A model generated the notes under the pieces. That model had not been told where the DNA came from, ran no database searches, and was given only the letters and a program-made list of their open reading frames with translations. A DNA stretch of 64,000 bases. Source: Nitrosomonadales bacterium. GTDB taxonomy: Bacteria > Pseudomonadota > Gammaproteobacteria > Burkholderiales > Gallionellaceae. Of the stretch, positions 27,476-35,297 are shown piece by piece (position 1 is the stretch's first letter; each line of letters begins with the position of its first letter). Made by a program: the position numbers and the translations under genes. The DNA lies in assembly GCA_016208015.1 (NCBI GenBank), contig JACQYW010000013.1, forward strand, positions 223,048 through 287,047. Reading direction: 5' to 3'.

Positions 27476-28147
27476 ATGAAAAAAGAATTCTGGCTTGAGC
27501 GCTGGGAACGTTCCGAGATCGGCTTTCACCAGGGCGAGATCAATCCCTATCTGCTTCGCTATTGGCAGGAACTGCCTGCCTCCCGCAGCGGCGAGGTGTT
27601 TGTGCCGCTGTGCGGCAAGAGTCTGGACATGCTGTGGTTGCGCCAGCAGGGTTGCAAGGTGCTGGGGGTGGAACTGAGCCCGATCGCCGTGGAGGATTTT
27701 TTCAGGGAGAACGGGCAGTCGCCGTCGCATGCGAGCAGCGGCAAGTTCGAGTGCTGCGAAGCGGACGGCATCCGCATCCTGTGCGGCGATTTCTTCGACC
27801 TGACCAGGCAAGACTTGGCGAAGGTGAGCGCGGTGTACGACCGCGCCTCGCTGGTGGCGCTGCCGCCCGAGATGCGCGAACGCTATGCGCGCCACCTGGT
27901 GGAGATCCTGCCCCCGGGCACGCAGATAATGCTGATCGCTTTCGATTACCCTCAGGCGGAGATGGACGGGCCGCCGTTCGCGGTGTCGGTGGAGGAGGTC
28001 GAGGCGCTCTACGGCAAATACGCCGAGATACGCCTGCTGGCGCAAGAAGACGCGCTGGCACAGAACCCGCGCTTCCAACAGCGCGGCATGACCCGGCTGC
28101 AGGAGAACATCTTCCTGCTGACCTTGCGCCAAGGCGCTTTGATTTAG
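27476..28147 (+). CDS. tpm: thiopurine S-methyltransferase
   Basis: 223 residues from ATG 27476. The family signature FWLERWERSEIGFHQGEINP is at the N terminus, followed by the SAM loop VFVPLCGKSLDMLWL and LGVELSPIAVEDFF. Bacterial Tpm methylates thiopurines and, in several species, selenium or tellurium oxyanions, giving volatile products. Length is typical (E. coli 218). The extra 15 upstream codons of open frame lack support. Confidence 0.93.
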   Translation: MKKEFWLERWERSEIGFHQGEINPYLLRYWQELPASRSGEVFVPLCGKSLDMLWLRQQGCKVLGVELSPIAVEDFFRENGQSPSHASSGKFECCEADGIRILCGDFFDLTRQDLAKVSAVYDRASLVALPPEMRERYARHLVEILPPGTQIMLIAFDYPQAEMDGPPFAVSVEEVEALYGKYAEIRLLAQEDALAQNPRFQQRGMTRLQENIFLLTLRQGALI

Positions 28148-28155
28148 TGAGGCAC

Positions 28156-28174
28156 CCCCCGGCAATGCCGGGGG
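28156..28174 (+). terminator. hairpin after tpm
   Basis: CCCCCGGC (28156-28163) and GCCGGGGG (28167-28174) with an AAT loop, 9 bp after the tpm stop. No T run, so terminator strength is doubtful. Confidence 0.5.
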
Positions 28175-28248
28175 TAACTTGACTAACGGCATTACCATTC
28201 AACATCCATAACGGATGTAACAATCACTGAATAGACAAGGAGCCTGCC

Positions 28249-28575
28249 ATGAAAATTTCAAATGGAATAATCGCTATCGTTGCCCTCGTGCCGTTGATTG
28301 CCGGAACGGGCGGATGCGCCAGCAGATTCATCGGGGTTCGCGAAGGAGCGGAACGCGTTTCCCTGGCGGATGCAAACCAGGTTGCCAGCTGTCAGTCCAA
28401 GGGTGGAATCGTCATTAGCATCTTTGCCAAGGGTCGTGACGGCAAAGAGGTGGAAGACAATATGTATCAAATGGCACGCAATAAAGCAGTTGAAGTTGGT
28501 GCGGATACGGTCGTGAAAGGTGAATCGCCGGAATTTGGCAAGCGGACTTTTGACTTCTACAAATGCCGCCCCTGA
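28249..28575 (+). CDS. DUF4156-like small lipoprotein
   Basis: 108 residues with AAGGAG upstream. Signal peptide and lipobox ending GTGGC (Cys23). The mature part contains two further cysteines and the pattern NKAVEVGADTVV, typical of DUF4156 and RcsF-like envelope lipoproteins. Function unknown. Confidence 0.7.
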   Translation: MKISNGIIAIVALVPLIAGTGGCASRFIGVREGAERVSLADANQVASCQSKGGIVISIFAKGRDGKEVEDNMYQMARNKAVEVGADTVVKGESPEFGKRTFDFYKCRP

Positions 28576-28881
28576 TCGCCACTTTCCTTTTGCATGACCG
28601 CAGCCCATAAGGGACGGTCGCCCCGTGTGCCATGCATGACTGCTATTCGGCCTTTGCGGTCATCGGGCAATAAACGCTGGCACGACCGCTTCAGGCCATA
28701 CTGCAGCCAATTGGAGCCTCACTGAAACTCCTGCTGCCTGTATTATTATGCATATGCGGACAGAAGGTTTTGTGAGGTCACTGATGAATCAATTGGTTAT
28801 CGAAAATTCGCACGCTTCACTAATTTCAATAATACGGATCGGTGTATCTGTCTAATAACTGTTAACTACTACGGAGTTTCT
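28576..28881. other. 306-bp non-coding gap
   Basis: No supported gene. An 8-bp inverted repeat, TGACCGCA (28595-28602) and TGCGGTCA (28655-28662), surrounds GC-rich sequence; the right part is AT-rich and probably contains the promoter of the next gene, though no good -35/-10 pair was recognised. Confidence 0.5.
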
Positions 28882-29643
28882 ATGCCACCGACTGCGACAC
28901 CGCTCTATCTTGATTGGCAGTTTTGGGCTGCCATAGTTGCTGGGCTCGCGCTTGTCTTGTCGCAACTCCCGCCGGTAGTTTTGTGGTTTCGTCCACGCCG
29001 CCTTGAGGTCGAGGTACACAGTCGGATTCAAGTAACGCACAAGGTCGGCAATCCGAACGTAGGTATGTTCGTCAGTGTCCGCAACACTGGCGGTCGAGAA
29101 CTTCGCATTCGTTCACTAAAAATTGTTCTCACGCGCGACAACAGCCCGCTAGTAGCTCTTCCCGCACAGAATTACTTCGAGAGTCCTACCTCACAATCTT
29201 CTGTGCTCTTTGTGCCTTTCTCTTTGAAGCCCGGCGACACATGGGCACATGGAACAAACTTCCTCAACTTCTTCGACCGCGCAACCGAAAAACTCTACCG
29301 TGAATCCGAATCCAATCTCGGCGCAGACATACGCAAAAAACTCGATGCAAAAGCTGAGGGTGATTGTAATCCTGTTGTTGCTGAACCAGAGTTGGTCGAG
29401 CCATTCATGAAGCTGTTTGAGCGGTTGTTCATCTGGCAACCGGGAGAATATGTGGCAGAGCTAATTGTTGACGCTGAGCCGGGATCTGCGTCATTTAGTA
29501 GAAAGTACCGATTTACGCTCTATGAGTCAGACTCCGCTGAACTCCGCACACATGCCGATGATTACAAGATAGGCGGTGGTGTTTCTTACAGCATTGATAG
29601 GCATGTTGGCGTATTTGTACCACTCTCTCAACATGGTGGTTAA
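28882..29643 (+). CDS. membrane-anchored protein, unknown function
   Basis: 253 residues. One helix near the N terminus (about 12-33, WAAIVAGLALVLSQLPPVVLW) and a large cytoplasmic part with beta-rich pattern (GMFVSVRNTGGRELRIRSLK). No family recognised. Codon use and base composition are visibly less GC-rich than the flanking housekeeping genes, suggesting transfer. Followed by a GC hairpin and a second hypothetical membrane gene. Confidence 0.65.
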   Translation: MPPTATPLYLDWQFWAAIVAGLALVLSQLPPVVLWFRPRRLEVEVHSRIQVTHKVGNPNVGMFVSVRNTGGRELRIRSLKIVLTRDNSPLVALPAQNYFESPTSQSSVLFVPFSLKPGDTWAHGTNFLNFFDRATEKLYRESESNLGADIRKKLDAKAEGDCNPVVAEPELVEPFMKLFERLFIWQPGEYVAELIVDAEPGSASFSRKYRFTLYESDSAELRTHADDYKIGGGVSYSIDRHVGVFVPLSQHGG

Positions 29644-29657
29644 CCCGTCAGTCGAGA

Positions 29658-29683
29658 GGGGCTGCGCAAAAGCGCGCAGCCCC
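29658..29683. other. GC-rich hairpin between hypothetical genes
   Basis: GGGGCTGCGC (29658-29667) and GCGCAGCCCC (29674-29683) with loop AAAAGC, no T run. Shares core CTGCGC, loop AAAAGC and GCGCAG with the hairpin at 30310-30331 after the next gene. Confidence 0.6.
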
Positions 29684-29714
29684 GGGCATCACGATTGGCC
29701 AATAAGGAGCCTGC

Positions 29715-30275
29715 ATGACATTCAATATCTTTGAGGGAGCGAGACGTATTGCTCTACTGATTGGGGGCATTGCCGTTGCAGGAACTTTGATCGCATTGGT
29801 CACATACGACCCGTATGTTTCGGTTCAATACTCGATTGCCCACCCAAACGGTGCATTTGTGCGAATGCAGCAGTCCTGCCCTTCGGATGCGGACCGACAT
29901 TACTTCACATCAAAAACCAGCACGGGGGAGAGCGTGTCGGTCGACTTGTGCTTACTGGCAATGTCTTTTGGTAAAGACAACACTCGCTTGATCCCGTACA
30001 AAATCGATGAACACGGCATGATTTGGGGGGCCGCCAGCTATAGCAGCGAGGTTTCGGACTATGAGCGAAAACTAGAGGGCCGATTCCAACTGGCAGCCAG
30101 TGACGAAGAAACGCTGAAGAAAGAATTCTCGCAGCGCTACCGCGAGAATTGGATGTCAGGTCTTGGCTATTTGGTCGCGGGACTGGCCATTTTTGCTGGT
30201 GTTGTGTGGGCAATCGGCTGGATAGCAAGGGGTTTTCTCGGCATCCCACGAGGCATGGACAGGCGGCCAGAGTGA
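29715..30275 (+). CDS. two-helix membrane protein, unknown function
   Basis: 186 residues with AAGGAG upstream. Helices at about 12-30 and 151-173 flank an extracytoplasmic domain of about 120 residues with two cysteines (QQSCPSDAD and VDLCLLA) that could form a disulphide. No family recognised. Base composition again lower in GC than the surroundings. Confidence 0.62.
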   Translation: MTFNIFEGARRIALLIGGIAVAGTLIALVTYDPYVSVQYSIAHPNGAFVRMQQSCPSDADRHYFTSKTSTGESVSVDLCLLAMSFGKDNTRLIPYKIDEHGMIWGAASYSSEVSDYERKLEGRFQLAASDEETLKKEFSQRYRENWMSGLGYLVAGLAIFAGVVWAIGWIARGFLGIPRGMDRRPE

Positions 30276-30285
30276 ACTTCGTGCT

Positions 30286-30352
30286 GCCCAACCCAGCAAG
30301 TCAACCGAACCTGCGCGAAAAGCCGCGCAGGCCGGTTACTTCTACGTTGAAG
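30286..30352. other. attC-like palindrome after hypothetical gene
   Basis: GCCCAAC (30286-30292) fits the RYYYAAC core of integron attC sites. Then CCTGCGCG (30310-30317) and CGCGCAGG (30324-30331) pair around AAAAGC, with outer AACCG and CGGTT, and GTTGAAG (30346-30352) matches GTTRRRY at 6 of 7. The 67-bp span fits attC size, but the right core is imperfect and no integrase gene is present. Confidence 0.3.
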
Positions 30353-30511
30353 GTCTGGTTTTGAGTGCAAACCGGAAGTAATTCAAATTCACCTGAAACG
30401 TCGGCTCAGGCCGATTTTGAGACGCTTCGTGCCGACGGTCCGACCGACTGCATCAGCCAATAGTAGACATTGTCTTCGGTGCATTCAAAAGCCAATGTGA
30501 CGCTCTCTTAA

Positions 30512-30775
30512 TCATTTCTGACCGAACAAATCATCCAGCGGGTTCTTCCCCGCCGCCGCACTTGCCGAGACTTTCTTCACCGTGAATTCCTCGTCGATGT
30601 TGTCGCGGTAGAAACTCCATGCCGCTCCTGAGCTGCTGAGCCTGCGCCAGAGGTCATCGCCCACGCCGCTGTATTGCAGCGTGTCACCGTTGTCGAGCTG
30701 CACTTGCAGGATGCGCAATCGCGCATCGTAGCCGATGGCGCGCAGTTTGCCGGAGTTGATCTTTTTCATTTCCAT
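30512..30775 (-). CDS. KTSC-domain protein
   Basis: 87 residues from ATG 30775 (a second ATG two codons on is possible). The body, LRAIGYDARLRILQVQLDNGDTLQYSGV and YRDNIDEEF, fits the KTSC domain, a small module of unknown function often found alone or with phage and repair proteins. The C terminus GKNPLDDLFGQK is polar. Confidence 0.75.
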   Translation of the reverse strand: MEMKKINSGKLRAIGYDARLRILQVQLDNGDTLQYSGVGDDLWRRLSSSGAAWSFYRDNIDEEFTVKKVSASAAAGKNPLDDLFGQK

Positions 30776-31127
30776 GATGAATGGCGGGTCGGTCTGGAGT
30801 CGTGTTCTGTCTTGTTCGTTAATGCATGACTGCTTTGACTTCGTTGTACGATGTGCCGTGCACACAAGTATAGCCGTACCACACTGCCGGGTAGCCCGGT
30901 ATCTCCATCATCCGGCTAATGGGTCAGCATCGCAATAGTTTACAAATGAAGCGGAAGTCGCTTCGGCATGATTGTGGGTTCAATTATTGGTCACCTGTCG
31001 TCCATTCAGGGGGCAGTGACACCGATTGGAACAGGGTTGAAGGAATTTCTGCAAAGGTACAAAGTCCAATTCATACAGTTGGCTTGAGAGGTACCTTTTC
31101 CTGATCTACTTCGACTGGAGGCACATC
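30776..31127. other. 352-bp non-coding gap
   Basis: No convincing gene. It contains a small palindrome CCGGGTAGCCCGG near 30888. A 61-codon open frame at 30919-31104 has neither ribosome-binding site nor recognisable product and is not called. Confidence 0.45.
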
Positions 31128-31514
31128 ATGTTTTCACCTGTCACTATCCCTTTTGGGGCGAAGATGCTTTTCAATACGGCCACGATCAAACCCGATGTGG
31201 CTTTCGAAGATGTTGAGCTGGCGCTGGCCGAGATGTGCAATGTGGTGAAGGACACTTACGGTGGCGACAAGGGCGGCTTCATCGCCGGCCAGGTTTATGA
31301 GTTCTCAGGTTTTGTTTCGGACGAAGGCTCATTGAGCGATTCGAGATCGGCGGAAAAGCACATTGCGATCGTGACCTACTGGAAGTCTTTCGAGGAGCAT
31401 GAACGGTCGCACGCTGACAAGGCATTCAAGGATAAATTCGCGGCTTTGGCCAAGCTGTGTGTCGAGAGCAAGGAATTGGGTTACAACATGCTCTGGCAGG
31501 GGGCGCTGGAATAG
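31128..31514 (+). CDS. dimeric alpha/beta-barrel (ABM-like) protein
   Basis: 128 residues. The pattern IVTYWKSFEEHERSHADKAFKDKF matches proteins of the antibiotic-biosynthesis monooxygenase / stress-response barrel fold, where a strand is followed by an aromatic-rich helix. Substrate unknown, and no catalytic residue can be named. TGGAGG lies upstream. Confidence 0.6.
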   Translation: MFSPVTIPFGAKMLFNTATIKPDVAFEDVELALAEMCNVVKDTYGGDKGGFIAGQVYEFSGFVSDEGSLSDSRSAEKHIAIVTYWKSFEEHERSHADKAFKDKFAALAKLCVESKELGYNMLWQGALE

Positions 31515-31708
31515 GCTTTATGCTCAACTAAGAGGGGCAGCATGAGCAATAGTTTCCAGAGCTATCAGCGCCAAGAATTAAGGGGGCACGAAATGGTTTA
31601 ACTTGAATGAAAACAGTCGCCCGACTCAGCTTCCCATTAGCCTGTGCCTCCACATGAAAAGACGGCATAATAAGCGCGTCAAATTTCAGCCATTAACAGA
31701 CATCGACC

Positions 31709-31999
31709 ATGAAGCCCTCTGAAGCACTCCACGCACATCGCGCCGCCATTCGCCGCGTGATCGAGCAAAGCAGAATGCGCAACCCGCGCGTGTTCGGCTC
31801 TGTGTTGCACGGAGTGGACTGCAACGACAGCGACTTCGACCTTCTGGTTGATCCGCTACACGGCGTTACTTTGCTCGATCTGGGGGCTGTTCAGTTCGAG
31901 TTGGAGCAAATGCTCGGCGTGTCGGTCGATGTGCTTACGCCCGGCGATCTGCCTGCCAAATTCCGTGAGCAGATACTCAAAGAGGCGACACTGGTATGA
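31709..31999 (+). CDS. MNT-domain nucleotidyltransferase antitoxin (MntA-like)
   Basis: 96 residues with the minimal nucleotidyltransferase signature FGSVLHGVDCNDSDFDLLVD (GS...SDxD). In intact MNT-HEPN systems this protein AMPylates and blocks the HepT toxin. Here the downstream hepT is broken, so the antitoxin may have outlived its toxin. The stop overlaps the would-be hepT ATG (ATGA). Confidence 0.85.
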   Translation: MKPSEALHAHRAAIRRVIEQSRMRNPRVFGSVLHGVDCNDSDFDLLVDPLHGVTLLDLGAVQFELEQMLGVSVDVLTPGDLPAKFREQILKEATLV

Positions 32000-32124
32000 A
32001 TTCCGGGTAGCCGTTGCGCCTCAACGACTATCTCGACCACAAGTTTGAAGCAATAAACCTTATCCGCAGCTATGTGGAATTGTGTTTGCGAACTAATGTG
32101 GTCTGCTGCCCGAATTTGAATTAA
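31996..32124 (+). pseudogene. truncated hepT (HEPN toxin) remnant
   Basis: ATG at 31996 overlaps the antitoxin stop, as in intact MNT-HEPN pairs, but the fifth codon is TAG. The same frame then reads LRLNDYLDHKFEAINLIRSYVE, matching the HepT N terminus (RLxDYLDHxxEAI), before it diverges and stops at 32124. The catalytic RX4-6H region is absent, so no toxin can be made. Confidence 0.72.
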
Positions 32125-32141
32125 GGAAGGTCTGATTAAGT

Positions 32142-32234
32142 CGTCACACTGGCGAAGGCCGGTGTCCAGTTGATTAAAAGCACTGGATTCCGGCCCCCGT
32201 ATCGCAGTACGGGGCAGGCTCCGCCGGAATGACG
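32142..32234. repeat. composite palindromic repeat, copy E
   Basis: Starts CGTCACACTGGCGAAGGCCG and ends CCGCCGGAATGACG: the inverse of copy D, with an extra internal stem CCCCGTA...TACGGGG (about 32195-32214). It lies directly downstream of the hepT remnant. Confidence 0.82.
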
Positions 32235-32304
32235 AGCTGAAAAATAAGCAGCGTCAACCCGCTGCACCCCAGAACCAAGCCCCATCATCCAAGGAGCCCC
32301 CCAC

Positions 32305-32910
32305 ATGAAATCATTCCTTCGCGAGAACCCCACCATCGCTTTTGGCCTGGGTTTGCCTTTGCTGCTTGTGGTTGTGTTTTTGCTGGTGTCGGGGATTCCC
32401 GCGCTGCTGGTCGATCCGCCGAAGTACGACGTGCTGTATGCGACGGAGTACTACAACTACCCCGGCAATGGCATGCAGATCTCGGTGGTGAACGGCAAGG
32501 TTCAGGTGTTCTATCAGGGCAATGCGCAGGGTTACCAGAAGCCGCGGGTGTGGCGTTACAGCCCTGTGACCGGCGGGGTGAAGGAGGTTTCCATCCTGCT
32601 GCCAGCGGGTCTTGCGCCACCCGGACCTGGGCTGATCACGCCCGCACAGACGGCGATCATCACACCGATCGATGTCCCCGATCTGGCCGGGCTGACGGTG
32701 GATTCTTCCAGCATCGCGCCGGATGGCTATGAATTCAGTGCGGGTGCGAATGGCTATTCGGGCGATGTGTTCACCGGGCTGTTCTATTCGTCGCGCTACC
32801 GCAACGAGGCGGTGCTGACCAAGCAGGGGCGCAGTTTCCGCCTGCCGAACGCGGGCAATGTGTATTACAGCAATAACACGCACTTCATCGGCTGGGTGGT
32901 GGCGCCATGA
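32305..32910 (+). CDS. membrane-anchored hypothetical protein
   Basis: 201 residues. An N-terminal helix (about 11-35, FGLGLPLLLVVVFLLVSGIPALLV) anchors an extracytoplasmic beta-rich domain. No recognised family. It overlaps the next gene by 4 bp (ATGA), so the two form a unit with a multi-helix membrane protein. Confidence 0.68.
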   Translation: MKSFLRENPTIAFGLGLPLLLVVVFLLVSGIPALLVDPPKYDVLYATEYYNYPGNGMQISVVNGKVQVFYQGNAQGYQKPRVWRYSPVTGGVKEVSILLPAGLAPPGPGLITPAQTAIITPIDVPDLAGLTVDSSSIAPDGYEFSAGANGYSGDVFTGLFYSSRYRNEAVLTKQGRSFRLPNAGNVYYSNNTHFIGWVVAP

Positions 32911-34100
32911 TCTGGCTGTTGCTGCTGATCGTCATTATCGTGCTGGTGGGCGGCGGCATGTGGGGCTGGCCTTTGCTGGCTGGTATCCTCGGTGTGTCCA
33001 GCGTGTCGGACAAGCCCGGCGCGCTGAACAGCATCGCGCAGCTCATGCGCAAATACGACATCACGCCTGCCGAAGTGGAAGCGGCTTTTCATGCGCCTGT
33101 TTCTTCCGGCGCCGTGCCTGCGCCGCGCAGCCGGGGCGATATCGCCAAGACGCTGTTCACCTATCTCGGCGCGATCTTCATCCTCGCGGGCGTCGGCACT
33201 TATATCGGCACATTCTGGGAGAGCATGGGCAGTGTGATGCGGGTGTTCATGACGCTGGGCGTGGGCTACATATTGCTGGTCGTGCTGGTTTCCGCGCTGC
33301 GCGAGGACAAGTATCCGCGCCTCATCCTGCCGCTTGCGCTGGCCGCTGTGCTGATGATGACCGGCGGCTGGTTCGTGCTGATCCACGAAGTGTTCCCGCG
33401 CGGCGACAACTGGCGTCTCGCGGTGCTGGCGGTGTTCGGCGTGATGGCCCTGCACCAGGGCGCGCTGCTCGGCAGATTCCGCCTCACGGTACTGGCGTTC
33501 TGGACGCTGTTTTTCATCTACGGCTTCATGCAGGTGGGGCTGGATATGCTCGACGTGCCGTTCGCTTACATCGCGATCGTGTTGGGCGCTTCGCTGTTCG
33601 TGGTCGGCACCGCACTGGAGAAGACGCCATTCCGCGTGCTCACCGAGCCCGCTTTGCTGATCGGCACCATCTGGCTGAACAGCGGCCTGTTCGACCGCAT
33701 CGCGGAAGCCACCACCGCCAGTTGGGCGGGGCTGGTCACCGGCGTGTGCGTGATGCTTGCTGCCTATGGCATGCACAAGGCGGAGGGCTATCCGCGCCTG
33801 TCGGGGCTGGGCTATTTCATCGGGTCGGTCATGGCCTATAGCGGGCTGTTCGACCTGGTGCATAACACATCCTTCGAGCTGGTCTACCTCGCGCTGTCCG
33901 CGTCCATGTTGTATGCCTGCGTGGCGCTGCAAAGCCGCGCGCTGCTGTTCACCACCGTCATCGCCATGCTCGGCTTCATCGGCTTCTACACCGCAAAGCA
34001 TTTCGCCAATTCGCTGGGCTGGCCGATCACGCTGGTGCTGATGGGGGTTGCGTTTCTGGGGGTGGGGACGATCGCATTGCGGGTGAAGCGGCGGATTTGA
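32907..34100 (+). CDS. DUF2157-like polytopic membrane protein
   Basis: 397 residues with about ten helices. After a first helix and a soluble section (residues 30-80, including MRKYDITPAEVEAAF), the helices start with TLFTYLGAIFILAGVGTYIG, reminiscent of DUF2157/DUF2339-type proteins. Function unknown. Translationally coupled to the preceding membrane-anchored protein. Confidence 0.7.
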   Translation: MIWLLLLIVIIVLVGGGMWGWPLLAGILGVSSVSDKPGALNSIAQLMRKYDITPAEVEAAFHAPVSSGAVPAPRSRGDIAKTLFTYLGAIFILAGVGTYIGTFWESMGSVMRVFMTLGVGYILLVVLVSALREDKYPRLILPLALAAVLMMTGGWFVLIHEVFPRGDNWRLAVLAVFGVMALHQGALLGRFRLTVLAFWTLFFIYGFMQVGLDMLDVPFAYIAIVLGASLFVVGTALEKTPFRVLTEPALLIGTIWLNSGLFDRIAEATTASWAGLVTGVCVMLAAYGMHKAEGYPRLSGLGYFIGSVMAYSGLFDLVHNTSFELVYLALSASMLYACVALQSRALLFTTVIAMLGFIGFYTAKHFANSLGWPITLVLMGVAFLGVGTIALRVKRRI

Positions 34101-34119
34101 GTAAGGGGAGGTGATTGAG

Positions 34120-34527
34120 ATGACCGGAATTCAAAAATGCATCGTTGCACTGGCCGTATTGGTCCTGGCAGGGTGCGGCCCGAAGGCCGAACAATGGGTG
34201 GATGTCAAAGCGGCTGCCGAGAGACAGGCACAGGGCGAGTTGATATTGGATGTGCGTGAAGCCGATGACTACAAAGAGTTCCATATACCGACCAGCATGA
34301 ACATGCCTTTTGGGCGCCTTTCGTCGCAGCTGGCGGAATTGGAGCCCTACAGGAACAAGACGATCATGGTGATCGACCATGCCGAACAACGGGCTCCCAG
34401 AGCACTGGAGCAGCTGCAAAAAGCCGGGTTCACCCGGGTGCTGGTCGTGAAAGGGGGGATGGCCGAATGGAAAGCAGCGGGACTCCCTATCGAAAAACTG
34501 GATATGAAGCAGCCGCCGCCGCAGTGA
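34120..34527 (+). CDS. rhodanese-fold lipoprotein lacking the catalytic Cys
   Basis: 135 residues from ATG 34120; GGGGAGG at 34105-34111 supports this over GTG 34111. Signal peptide with lipobox VLAGC. The rhodanese fold is clear (LILDVREADDYKEFHIPTSMN; VVKGGMAEWKAAGLPI), but the active-site loop reads VIDHAEQRAP where active enzymes have Cys-x-x-G-x-R. It is therefore probably not a sulphurtransferase and may be a binding or structural protein. Confidence 0.85.
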   Translation: MTGIQKCIVALAVLVLAGCGPKAEQWVDVKAAAERQAQGELILDVREADDYKEFHIPTSMNMPFGRLSSQLAELEPYRNKTIMVIDHAEQRAPRALEQLQKAGFTRVLVVKGGMAEWKAAGLPIEKLDMKQPPPQ

Positions 34528-34623
34528 ACTTTTCAGATACCCCGGAGACTCAATGATGCCGGATCGGTTTTTCAGTGTGAGGCCCGCGGCCTCATTTCAC
34601 GGTGAATCGAAAGGAGAATGATC

Positions 34624-35070
34624 ATGAGCACAGGCACTATCCGTCTGCATCGCGTACTCCGTGCAAAGCCGGAGCGCATCTATAAAGCCTTTCTGGACGC
34701 GGACGCCATGGCCAAGTGGCTGCCGCCTTATGGTTTTACCTGTCATGTCCATCAAATGGATGCGCGGGTCGGCGGCACGTTCAGGATGTCGTTCACCAAC
34801 TTCACCACCGGCAACGGCCATTCGTTCGGCGGCGAGTATCTCGAACTCGTACCATCCGCAAAGATCTGTTATTCGGACAAATTCGACGACCCCAACCTGC
34901 CTGGTGTCATGAAGACCACGGTGACCCTGACGCAGGTGTCGTGCGGGACCGAGATCGCTATCGTGCAGGAAGGGCTGCCCGAAGTGATTCCGCTGGAGAT
35001 GTGTTATCTCGGATGGCAGGAGTCGCTGGCGCAACTGGCGAAGCTGGTCGAGCCGGAGATCCCGGACTAA
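34624..35070 (+). CDS. SRPBCC/AHSA1-like protein
   Basis: 148 residues from ATG 34624 (AGGAG at 34612-34616). Fits the Bet v1/AHA1 activator family: HRVLRAKPERIYKAFLDADAMAKWLPP at the N terminus and a C-terminal helix ending WQESLAQLAKLVEPEIPD. These bind hydrophobic ligands or modulate other proteins; partner unknown. Confidence 0.85.
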   Translation: MSTGTIRLHRVLRAKPERIYKAFLDADAMAKWLPPYGFTCHVHQMDARVGGTFRMSFTNFTTGNGHSFGGEYLELVPSAKICYSDKFDDPNLPGVMKTTVTLTQVSCGTEIAIVQEGLPEVIPLEMCYLGWQESLAQLAKLVEPEIPD

Positions 35071-35137
35071 AGTGAAGGTGGTGGAGTAGAATCGTCGGCA
35101 GTGAATCACAGTCGTTCAATAACCGGGAGAGATCATC

Positions 35138-35212
35138 ATGGGCAGCAAGGACAAGAAGAAAGAATCCAAGGGCAAGAAGCCGCAACCGAAGCCGGTACCG
35201 GCAGGGAAGTGA
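35138..35212 (+). CDS. 24-residue Lys-rich small protein
   Basis: MGSKDKKKESKGKKPQPKPV... followed by TGA, preceded by GGGAGA at a workable distance. Half the residues are Lys or Pro. Short proteins beginning MGSKDKKKE are often seen in proteobacteria, which favours a real gene. Function unknown. Confidence 0.45.
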   Translation: MGSKDKKKESKGKKPQPKPVPAGK

Positions 35213-35297
35213 CCGGGGCGTGTAGCCGGTCGCATCAGTTATCACTCATCGCCCGCAAGGGCGATGTTCTTTTCTGAATCAACGAAACAGGCTCACC

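Noticed and set aside
30919..31104. 61-codon ORF in the gap before the ABM-like gene
   Set aside because: No ribosome-binding site, no motif and unlike its neighbours in codon use.
31542..31601. 19-codon ORF MSNSFQSYQRQELRG with an upstream AGAGGGG
   Set aside because: Too short, with no homology I can name; only the upstream purines support it.
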